NCBI GenBank assembly: GCA_902782815.1
Contig: CACZOS010000331.1
Span: 1 to 6,252, forward strand
Direction of reading: 5' to 3'
DNA: 6,252 bases
From: an uncultured Lachnospiraceae bacterium
Lineage (GTDB): Bacteria > Bacillota > Clostridia > Lachnospirales > Lachnospiraceae
Shown in pieces: positions 1 to 4,903 of the stretch. Both the position numbers and the translations under genes were made by a program. The notes beneath the pieces were generated by a model. The model saw nothing but the letters and a program-made list of their open reading frames with translations. It did no database searches and was not told the origin of the DNA. Numbering within the stretch: the first letter of the stretch is position 1; every line of letters starts with the position of its first letter.

Positions 1-86
1 ACAAGGGCAACAGCTTCCTGTGCTTCATATAAGTTACTTTTATCTCTGAGTTTTGCAACTTCCTGGTATCTTTTACCTTTTTTCAT
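1..86 (-). CDS. rplA: 50S ribosomal protein L1, N-terminal fragment (runs off window)
   Basis: This is the first 28 codons of ribosomal protein L1; the rest lies beyond the left edge of the window. The visible residues begin MKKGKRYQEVAKLRDKSNLY, which matches the usual bacterial L1 N-terminus (M-K-x-GKxYxE...K.D...Y...EA). L1 forms the mobile L1 stalk of the 50S subunit by binding 23S rRNA, and in many bacteria it also represses its own mRNA. The ATG is at 86-84, with an AGGAGG ribosome binding site at 96-101 and a 9-base spacer. A closer ATG at 93-91 is followed at once by TAA and lies only 2 bases from the Shine-Dalgarno, so it is not the start. The gene follows rplK after an 81-base gap that carries an L1-stalk-like element. 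Identification is firm despite the short length, because of the sequence and the position after rplK. Confidence 0.95.
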   Translation of the reverse strand, partial: MKKGKRYQEVAKLRDKSNLYEAQEAVAL

Positions 87-101
87 TTTACATAACCTCC
101 T

Positions 102-129
102 GTGGTAATATCGGGAGCGACCCTCCCAC
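102..129 (-). promoter_or_regulatory. Putative L1-binding mRNA element before rplA
   Basis: On the minus strand this 28-base element reads GUGG-GA-GGG...CCC-GAUAUUA-CCAC. An outer GUGG/CCAC helix and an inner GGG/CCC helix flank an asymmetric internal loop. The strands GUGGGAGG and AUUACCAC resemble the L1-stalk strands of 23S rRNA (E. coli, from memory: GUGGGAGG and AAAUACCAC). The final CCAC directly abuts the AGGAGG of rplA, so bound L1 would be expected to block 30S loading. L1 feedback repression through rRNA mimicry is established in E. coli and archaea; its action here is inferred from the sequence match. An almost identical copy precedes rplK. Confidence 0.75.
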
Positions 130-167
130 TTCGTCCTATCCGATCACTGTGTGAAGAACCTTGTCCA

Positions 168-593
168 TCACTCATCTACCGTGATGCCCATGCTTCTTGC
201 GGTACCTGCGATCATGCTCATGGCTGCCTCGATGGAAGCGGCGTTAAGGTCTTTCATCTTGATCTCTGCGATCTCTCTGATCTTATCCTTAGAGATGGAA
301 GCAACCTTCACCTTGTTGGGCTCACCGGAACCGGATTTGATGTTGCAGTATTTTTTCAGTAAAACTGCTGCTGGCGGAGTTTTTGTAATGAAGCTGAATG
401 TTCTGTCCTGGTATACCGTGATAACAACCGGGATGATCATACCGGGCTGATCTGCCGTTCTGGCATTGAACTCCTTGGTAAACTGAACAATATTCACTCC
501 ATGCTGTCCTAATGCAGGACCAACAGGCGGAGCAGGTGTTGCCTTGCCTGCCGGAATCTGTAATTTAATATAACCTGTTACTTTCTTTGCCAT
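168..593 (-). CDS. rplK: 50S ribosomal protein L11
   Basis: Complete 141-residue L11, the usual bacterial length. L11 binds the GTPase-associated centre of 23S rRNA, forms the base of the L10/L7-L12 stalk region, and takes part in factor-dependent GTP hydrolysis and RelA activation. The N-terminal domain shows the conserved run [20 protein letters not shown] (about residues 13-32), which includes the prolines linked to thiostrepton-type binding. It is followed by [13 protein letters not shown]. The C-terminal rRNA-binding domain ends with the typical AGTARSMGI segment. The ATG at 593 is preceded by AGGAGG at 603-608 with a 9-base spacer. An L1-stalk-like element sits just upstream, and rplA follows 81 bases downstream. 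No anomalies are seen. Confidence 0.98.
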   Translation of the reverse strand: MAKKVTGYIKLQIPAGKATPAPPVGPALGQHGVNIVQFTKEFNARTADQPGMIIPVVITVYQDRTFSFITKTPPAAVLLKKYCNIKSGSGEPNKVKVASISKDKIREIAEIKMKDLNAASIEAAMSMIAGTARSMGITVDE

Positions 594-611
594 GATAGCT
601 AACCTCCTATT

Positions 612-639
612 GTGGTAATTGCGGGAATCTCCCTCCCAC
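612..639 (-). promoter_or_regulatory. Putative L1-binding mRNA element before rplK
   Basis: This is a 28-base minus-strand element with outer helix GUGG/CCAC, inner helix GGGA/UCCC with a GAU loop, and an asymmetric internal loop (GA opposite GCAAUUA). Length and layout are identical to the element at 102-129, and it has the same likeness to the 23S rRNA L1 stalk. Its 3' end is 3 bases from the AGGAGG of rplK. The position matches the classical L1 target ahead of the L11 gene in E. coli. The structure is read from the sequence; binding by L1 is inferred. Confidence 0.78.
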
Positions 640-660
640 GGGCTTAATGTCCTATGGACA

Positions 661-1215
661 TCATACTTTCTTCACATCCAAGAATCCGATCTCGACATCG
701 TTGACGAAATCCTGGAAGATCTCTGTCTCGATCGTCACGGTCTGTTTGTTCAGATTAATATCCTTGACGATACCGCGGTGATCCTGAAGGGCACCGTAGA
801 CGATCTCAACCATATCGCCGATTCCGAAGTCGATCTCCACCGGAATCTCGCCCTGCTCTTCTCTCTCCTCCTCCTCGTAGATTCCGAGCTTGCGAAGTTC
901 GGCATCGGTGAGAGGAATCGGATCGGAGCCCTGTACCTGACCTACAAAACCGGTAACGCCCCTGGTATTACGGATGATATACCAGGTATCCGTATTGTTG
1001 ATCATATGGACAAGCACATATCCGGGGAACATCTTCTTGGCTACGTTTTTCTTGACTCCATCCTTCACTTCAATGACTTCCTGAAGGGGAATCCTGACTT
1101 CCAGAATCTGATCCTGCAAGTCTTTTCTGTTTCTGATAGTCTGATCGATCGTATCTTTTACCTTTTTCTCATATCCTGAGTAGGTATGGACAACATACCA
1201 GTTCATATCTGACAT
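661..1215 (-). CDS. nusG: Transcription termination/antitermination factor NusG
   Basis: Complete 184-residue NusG, a general elongation factor. Its N-terminal NGN domain clamps RNA polymerase, and its C-terminal KOW domain contacts Rho or ribosomal protein S10. The NGN domain shows [14 protein letters not shown] (residues 6-19), MFPGYVLV (62-69) and the near-invariant [10 protein letters not shown] (83-92). A strongly acidic linker (114-123, EEEE then REEQGE) leads to the KOW domain (about 131-184), with [11 protein letters not shown] and the segment [16 protein letters not shown]. The following stretch, where most bacterial NusG proteins carry a FGRxTPVEL-like run, reads [12 protein letters not shown] (167-178) and is divergent. 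The ATG at 1215 has AAGGTG at 1221-1226 with a 5-base spacer. The second Met (residue 4) would lie 14 bases away and is less likely. The gene starts 20 bases after the secE stop, which implies co-transcription. Confidence 0.97.
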   Translation of the reverse strand: MSDMNWYVVHTYSGYEKKVKDTIDQTIRNRKDLQDQILEVRIPLQEVIEVKDGVKKNVAKKMFPGYVLVHMINNTDTWYIIRNTRGVTGFVGQVQGSDPIPLTDAELRKLGIYEEEEREEQGEIPVEIDFGIGDMVEIVYGALQDHRGIVKDINLNKQTVTIETEIFQDFVNDVEIGFLDVKKV

Positions 1216-1235
1216 AGTATCACCTTACCCTCAAC

Positions 1236-1433
1236 CTAGACAAGGAAATTGATCCCATACTGAAGAATCATATCCAGGGTAGCAATGATAATACCCAGAA
1301 CGACAGCTACCACTGTGACAGTCACCGTCTCTCTGGTCAGGGTATCTTTATCCGGCCAGCTGATCTTGTGAAACTCTGCCTGAAGCCCCTGGAACCATTT
1401 CCCGGTTCCCTTCTTCTTTTTCTCATTGCTCAT
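1236..1433 (-). CDS. secE: Preprotein translocase subunit SecE
   Basis: Complete 65-residue SecE, the short single-span form usual in Firmicutes. It clamps the two halves of SecY in the membrane translocon. A lysine-rich N-terminus (residues 4-8) precedes an amphipathic surface helix (WFQGLQAEFHKISWPDKDTLT, 13-33) with the family signature E-F-x-K-I-x-WP. One hydrophobic transmembrane segment follows (about residues 37-64). The ATG at 1433 is preceded by AGGAG at 1441-1445 with a 7-base spacer. It lies 25 bases downstream of rpmG and 20 bases upstream of nusG, the classic rpmG-secE-nusG arrangement. No tRNA-Trp gene lies in the gap, although one is found there in some Firmicutes. Confidence 0.97.
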   Translation of the reverse strand: MSNEKKKKGTGKWFQGLQAEFHKISWPDKDTLTRETVTVTVVAVVLGIIIATLDMILQYGINFLV

Positions 1434-1458
1434 GTTATCACTCCTATATCCGGTCAGA

Positions 1459-1608
1459 TTATTTTGTTTCCTTATGAACAGTATGTCTCTTGCAGAATCT
1501 ACAGTACTTCTTGGTTTCTAACCGCTCAGGATGATTTTTCTTCTCCTTGGTCGTATTGTAGTTACGCTGCTTACACTCTGTACATGCCAATGTGATCCTC
1601 ACGCGCAC
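1459..1608 (-). CDS. rpmG: 50S ribosomal protein L33 (zinc-ribbon form)
   Basis: A 49-residue protein: [20 protein letters not shown], then [20 protein letters not shown] and RHTVHKETK. It is a standard-length L33, a small 50S subunit protein near the E site. Two CxxC pairs (C9/C12 and C36/C39) mark the zinc-binding C+ form, as opposed to the cysteine-free paralogue made under zinc limitation. The start is GTG at 1608-1606, supported by a very strong GGAGGTGG at 1614-1621 with a 5-base spacer. The reading frame stays open for 35 codons upstream to a TAA at 1714-1716 but offers no ATG there, and no start as well placed. This is the first gene of the operon that continues with secE, nusG, rplK and rplA. 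Confidence 0.97.
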   Translation of the reverse strand: MRVRITLACTECKQRNYNTTKEKKNHPERLETKKYCRFCKRHTVHKETK

Positions 1609-1745
1609 AACTTCCACCTCCAATTTGTTAATGATAATGCGGCTTCCGGAAAGATAAACCTCCGGAGACCTGATGTTGACCGGCAGATCGTTGCCATAAT
1701 CCGCCGGCAGTTTTTAGGCATAAAAAAAAGACCTATTTCATCGCC
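1609..1745 (-). promoter_or_regulatory. Structured 5' leader of the rpmG-secE-nusG-rplK-rplA operon
   Basis: About 135 bases of transcribed leader lie between the predicted transcription start (near 1744-1745) and the rpmG start. Reading 5' to 3' on the minus strand, it holds a U8 tract (1729-1722), then two hairpins. Hairpin 1 (1707-1680) pairs CCGGCGGAU with AUCUGCCGG: 9 pairs including one G-U, with a 10-base loop. Hairpin 2 (1670-1641) pairs GGUCUCCGGA with UCCGGAAGCC: one mismatch, one wobble, 10-base loop. An unpaired A/U-rich stretch then leads to the Shine-Dalgarno at 1621-1614. Neither hairpin is followed by a U tract, so neither looks like an intrinsic terminator. I do not recognise a known riboswitch or ribosomal-protein leader class. 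Confidence 0.5.
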
Positions 1746-1750
1746 AATCT

Positions 1751-1800
1751 ACTATATCATACCCTTCCCTGTGAAGTCAATCTATAACTTTTAATTTCTT
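1751..1800 (-). promoter_or_regulatory. Housekeeping sigma promoter of the rpmG operon
   Basis: The minus strand shows TTGACT (-35) at 1775-1780, an 18-base spacer and TATAGT (-10) at 1751-1756. TG one base upstream of the -10 gives an extended -10 (TGATATAGT). Directly upstream of the -35, 1781-1800 is rich in A and T with A-runs, resembling an UP element as often seen before highly expressed translation genes. The predicted start is near 1744-1745. It sits just after the metF terminator, a sensible place for a new transcription unit. Confidence 0.75.
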
Positions 1801-1802
1801 TG

Positions 1803-1858
1803 AGAGAAAAAGGAAGCCTGTATATCCTCAGGATTAAAGAGAATATTGACAGGCTTCC
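1803..1858 (-). terminator. Intrinsic terminator of metF
   Basis: The minus strand has a perfect 10-bp inverted repeat, GGAAGCCTGT (1858-1849) and ACAGGCTTCC (1821-1812), followed directly by TTTTTCTCTC (1811-1802). The 27-base loop is long but contains a small inner hairpin (ATCC-TGA-GGAT), so the structure may be stacked. It begins 7 bases after the metF stop codon and separates metF from the rpmG promoter. Confidence 0.82.
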
Positions 1859-1865
1859 GAAATCT

Positions 1866-2732
1866 TTACCGGCTGATAATGTGGGACAGGCTCTTCTGGA
1901 TTCCCCCGGCGATCTCCGGTTTGTTCATGGTATAAACATGGATATAGCGCACCCCGTGGGAAAGAAGATCAATGATCTGCTCTGTGGCATAGATGATTCC
2001 GGCCTGTTTCATGGCATCCGGATCAGATCCGAACCGGTCTACCATGGCGAGAAATCTCTCAGGAACGATGGTTCCTGACATCTCGACGGACCGTTTCACC
2101 TGAATGGCATTGGTTATGGGCATGATCCCGGCAATGATGGGAACCCGGATCCCGATATCTCTCGCACGGTACAGGAAATGATAAAAGATATTGTTGTCAA
2201 AAAAGAGCTGGGTTGTGAGAAAATCCACTCCGGCATCCACCTTCTCCTTAAGGTGTGCCAGATCCACATCCCGATTTTCCGCCTCCACATGTCCTTCCGG
2301 ATAACAGGCTGCCCCGACGCAGATCTCGGGCGCTTCCTCCCTGATATCCCTGATCAGTTCAATGGCATGGGTATAATCCCGGTGAGGAGCTCCTCCCTCA
2401 GGAATGTCTCCCCGGAGAGCCATGATATTTTCCAGTCCGGAATCCCGGTAAACGGAAATCATCTTTCTTACATGGTCTTTGGTTGAGGACACACAGGTAA
2501 GATGGGGAATTACGGTAGTGCCGTACTGTTTCTGCAGTTTTCCGGCTATCTCTGCCGTATACTGACTGGTTCCCCCGCCGGCCCCGTAGGTCACACTCAT
2601 AAAATCCGGCTCCAGGGAAGCAATTTTCTCGGTTGCCTTCAACACTGCTTCCATACGGTCGGACGTTTTTGGCGGAAATACTTCAAAAGAAAGGGTTACT
2701 TCTTTATTTTTAAGAATATCGGATATTTTCAT
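1866..2732 (-). CDS. metF: Methylenetetrahydrofolate reductase
   Basis: A complete 288-residue FAD-dependent reductase that reduces 5,10-methylene-THF to 5-methyl-THF, the methyl donor for methionine synthesis (and, in acetogens, part of the methyl branch). It is near the usual bacterial MetF length and covers the whole TIM-barrel. Family motifs seen: SFEVFPPK (15-22) with the catalytic-type Glu17; DFMSVTYGAGGGTS (43-56); HLTCV (77-81); the flavin-site LRGD (106-109); and TTQLFFD (173-179) with the folate-contacting Gln. The ATG at 2732 is chosen because GGAGG lies 6 bases upstream (2739-2743). A TTG six codons further up (2750) would place that Shine-Dalgarno inside the gene. The gene stands alone between two terminators. 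No metV or other Wood-Ljungdahl gene is nearby, so an acetogenic role cannot be judged from this window. Confidence 0.96.
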   Translation of the reverse strand: MKISDILKNKEVTLSFEVFPPKTSDRMEAVLKATEKIASLEPDFMSVTYGAGGGTSQYTAEIAGKLQKQYGTTVIPHLTCVSSTKDHVRKMISVYRDSGLENIMALRGDIPEGGAPHRDYTHAIELIRDIREEAPEICVGAACYPEGHVEAENRDVDLAHLKEKVDAGVDFLTTQLFFDNNIFYHFLYRARDIGIRVPIIAGIMPITNAIQVKRSVEMSGTIVPERFLAMVDRFGSDPDAMKQAGIIYATEQIIDLLSHGVRYIHVYTMNKPEIAGGIQKSLSHIISR

Positions 2733-2762
2733 CGGTCTCCTCCAGCTCAATATAAATGAATG

Positions 2763-2787
2763 AAAAAGGTATCTCCCGATACCTTTT
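2763..2787 (-). terminator. Intrinsic terminator of the ABC transporter operon
   Basis: A perfect stem AAAAGGTATC/GATACCTTTT (2787-2778 and 2773-2764) with a GGGA tetraloop ends in a T5 tract on the minus strand. It starts 5 bases after the stop of the second permease. Because A-runs flank the stem on the other side, it could work in both directions. It leaves only about 30 bases before the metF start. Confidence 0.88.
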
Positions 2788-2792
2788 GATCA

Positions 2793-3782
2793 TCACCGGT
2801 CTTCCCGGAAATAGGGCAGCCCCAGACCGGCCGGCGGTTGGTTTTCTTTTTTGTTCCGCTTGCTGGTAATGACCAGCACGATGATGGTCACAACGTAGGG
2901 AAGCATTTTATAGAGTTCCTTGACCGCGATATGTGACCCGGTGGGAATGAACAGATACAGAATATATAAACCTCCGAAAAGCATGGAGGCAACCACAGCG
3001 ATATTCGGCCGCCAGATGGTGAAGATCACCAGCGCGATGGCCAGCCATCCTCTGTCGCCGAAGGCATCGTTGGACCAGAATCCGCTAGCATAATCCATCA
3101 CGTAATAAAGTCCTCCAAGGCCTGCGATCATACATCCGGCACACACTGAGGTATACTTATATTTTGTGATATTGATGCCGGCAGCATCTGCGGTGGCCGG
3201 GTTTTCTCCGATCGCCCGAAGTTCAAGACCTGTTCTCGTACGGTTCAGCACATAAGATGCGCCAAAAGCAATGATAATGGCGATATAGGCCAGAAAACCG
3301 TAGGAGAGGAATATCTTCCCGAACCATCCCATGTTTTTAGCAAAGGGAAGGGCTTTGCTGAAATATTCACTGGTTCTGGAAAGAGCGATGGAAGGCACCT
3401 GGCTTCCGGTCAGCTTGATCAGGGAACCGCCGAAGAAATTACCGAAACCTACACCGAATGTGGTCATGGCAAGACCCGTAACATTCTGGTTTGCCCGGAG
3501 GGTTACCGTGAGGAAACAGTACAGAAGGCCCATCAGAAGGGATCCCGCAAGACAGCAGAGAAGCGGAATCAGGATAGCCAGTACAGGGTTAAGGGCCCCT
3601 TCGGTATTACGCTCATAGACAAAGGAACCGATGACGCCGGAAATGGCCCCGACATACATAACACCGGGGATACCCAGATTCAGGTTTCCTGCCTTCTCCG
3701 ATATGGTTTCTCCGGTACATCCGAATAAAAGAGGTATTGCCTGTGCCACAGCACGGGGGATAAAACTGATCAGATCAAACAT
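2793..3782 (-). CDS. BMP-family nucleoside-type ABC transporter permease, second subunit (NupQ/YufQ-like)
   Basis: A 329-residue integral membrane protein of the branched-chain/simple-sugar permease superfamily, corresponding to the NupQ (YufQ) type of the B. subtilis guanosine importer. It shows the subfamily mark SEKAGNLNLGIPGVM (28-42) near the N-terminus. About eight to nine hydrophobic segments follow, and a cytoplasmic coupling loop IGENPATADAAGIN (191-204) would contact the ATPase. The C-terminal tail NQPPAGLGLPYFREDR (314-329) resembles the PAxLGxPYxRE ending common in this group. Its ATG overlaps the preceding permease stop as TAATG, with AGGAGG at 3793-3798, implying translational coupling. 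It pairs with the other permease as a heterodimer. Substrate is inferred from the family: a purine nucleoside is likeliest, but related systems move other compounds such as riboflavin in spirochaetes. Confidence 0.93.
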   Translation of the reverse strand: MFDLISFIPRAVAQAIPLLFGCTGETISEKAGNLNLGIPGVMYVGAISGVIGSFVYERNTEGALNPVLAILIPLLCCLAGSLLMGLLYCFLTVTLRANQNVTGLAMTTFGVGFGNFFGGSLIKLTGSQVPSIALSRTSEYFSKALPFAKNMGWFGKIFLSYGFLAYIAIIIAFGASYVLNRTRTGLELRAIGENPATADAAGINITKYKYTSVCAGCMIAGLGGLYYVMDYASGFWSNDAFGDRGWLAIALVIFTIWRPNIAVVASMLFGGLYILYLFIPTGSHIAVKELYKMLPYVVTIIVLVITSKRNKKENQPPAGLGLPYFREDR

Positions 3783-4903
3783 TATTTATCTCCCTCCTTT
3801 CCGGCTTTCTTACGGAAACTTACTTTATAGTTAATAAAAAATTCACTGCCTATAATAAAGAAGAGGATGATTCCGGTAAGAATGTCACCAAATGACTGAT
3901 TCAACTGATACATGGAAGAAATCTCACTGGCACCTCTCTCCAGAAATCCCAGCAGGAAACTGGATAAGATCATCCCGCCCGGGTTGAAATGAGCAAGCCA
4001 GGCGACCATGACACCCAGGAATCCACGGCCTCCGGCAAGGGTCGTCGTGATGGTATGGTCCGTTCCCGCTACCATAAGAAATCCCGCAAGACCGCATACC
4101 GCTCCGGAGATCAGCAGGGTACGGAGAATGATCCGTCCCACTCTCATACCCACATATCTGGCGGTGGAAAAACTTTCTCCCACAACGGAGATCTCATAGC
4201 CGTGCTTACTGTATTTCAGATAAATATGCATGGCGATCGTAATTCCGGCAATGATCAGTATATTCAGAAGATACTTATAATTTCCGATCACCGGGAGCCA
4301 GCCCTGCATCTGATTCTGGTTGATGATCCCGACTTTTCCGGATCCCTTAGGGACCTCCCATACGATAACAAAGTATGCAACAAGCTGGATGGCAACATAA
4401 TTCATCATCAGAGTAAATAGTGTCTCATTGGTATCCCACTTCGCTTTAAAGAAAGCGGGAATTCCGGCCCAGATTGCTCCGGCTCCTACGGATGCCACAA
4501 GCATGATCAGGATAAGGAGCGGCTGAGGCAGAGACTTCATATAGATCATACAGGCTGCCGTTACCAGAGCTCCGATCAGTACCTGTCCTTCTCCTCCGAG
4601 ATTCCAGAATTTCATCCGGAAGGCAGGGGTGAGGGCCAGGGAGATACAAAGCAGAATCGCGACTTCTTTACCCAGGATCCAGATCTTTCGCTGGGTACCG
4701 AAAGCGCCTTTAAACATGGTTCCGTATACACTTAAGGGGTCCAGTCCCGTCGTCAGGGAAGTGATGACCGCACAGATCACCAGAGCCAGAATAATCGCCA
4801 GAATCCTTACTCCCCAGGACTGATACCATTCCATGTGTTTTCTTTTAGTGATATGTATTAACGGTTCTTTATTCTTGATTGCTGTTTTATTATTACTGCT
4901 CAT
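3782..4903 (-). CDS. BMP-family nucleoside-type ABC transporter permease, first subunit (NupP/YufP-like)
   Basis: A 373-residue membrane protein, the longer partner of the permease pair. A basic cytoplasmic N-terminus (about 1-28) precedes the first hydrophobic helix (about 33-52). The subfamily mark FWNLGGEGQVLIGA (99-112) follows, then DTNETLFTLMMNYVA (157-171), then the coupling loop VGESFSTARYVGMRV (241-255). The C-terminal half has GGRGFLGVMVAWLAHFNPGG (291-310). All are typical of the NupP/YufP group. The ATG at 4903 lies inside the ATPase gene (11-base overlap), with GGAGG at 4915-4919 and an 11-base spacer. Met24 would lack such a site. The overlap with genes on both sides indicates one coupled transporter operon. 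Substrate is not readable from the permease itself. Confidence 0.93.
   Translation of the reverse strand: MSSNNKTAIKNKEPLIHITKRKHMEWYQSWGVRILAIILALVICAVITSLTTGLDPLSVYGTMFKGAFGTQRKIWILGKEVAILLCISLALTPAFRMKFWNLGGEGQVLIGALVTAACMIYMKSLPQPLLILIMLVASVGAGAIWAGIPAFFKAKWDTNETLFTLMMNYVAIQLVAYFVIVWEVPKGSGKVGIINQNQMQGWLPVIGNYKYLLNILIIAGITIAMHIYLKYSKHGYEISVVGESFSTARYVGMRVGRIILRTLLISGAVCGLAGFLMVAGTDHTITTTLAGGRGFLGVMVAWLAHFNPGGMILSSFLLGFLERGASEISSMYQLNQSFGDILTGIILFFIIGSEFFINYKVSFRKKAGKEGDK

Noticed and set aside
88..93. ATG-TAA start-stop pair between the rplA Shine-Dalgarno and the real ATG.
   Set aside because: It is only 2 bases from the AGGAGG, too close for efficient initiation; probably chance.
648..660. 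Small palindrome TGTCCATAGGACA right after the nusG stop, as a terminator.
   Set aside because: The stem is only 5 bp with a 3-base loop and no U tract follows; the operon clearly continues into rplK.
619..1179. A 186-codon plus-strand open frame opposite nusG.
   Set aside because: It is the antisense shadow of a clearly conserved nusG; it has no ribosome binding site and no recognisable protein family.
1609..1713. In-frame extension of rpmG upstream by 35 codons; the translation looks plausibly protein-like.
   Set aside because: There is no ATG or well-placed start in the stretch, the GTG at 1608 has an excellent Shine-Dalgarno, and L33 of 49 residues is full length. An open run of this size is expected by chance fairly often.
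1600..1721. A short minus-strand frame from the ATG at 1721 that overlaps the rpmG start (possible leader peptide).
   Set aside because: It has only a weak AGG about 12 bases upstream and shows no regulatory codon run; the hairpins overlap it without a terminator.
1722..1729. T8 tract on the minus strand as an attenuator in the rpmG leader.
   Set aside because: It lies only about 15-22 bases after the predicted start, with no GC-rich stem before it.
2733..2750. TTG at 2750 as the metF start (six extra residues).
   Set aside because: The strong GGAGG sits inside that extension and points to the ATG at 2732, which also gives the normal MetF N-terminus.
3989..4420. A 143-codon plus-strand open frame opposite the first permease.
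   Set aside because: It is an antisense shadow of a membrane protein, low in hydrophobic order, with no start signal.
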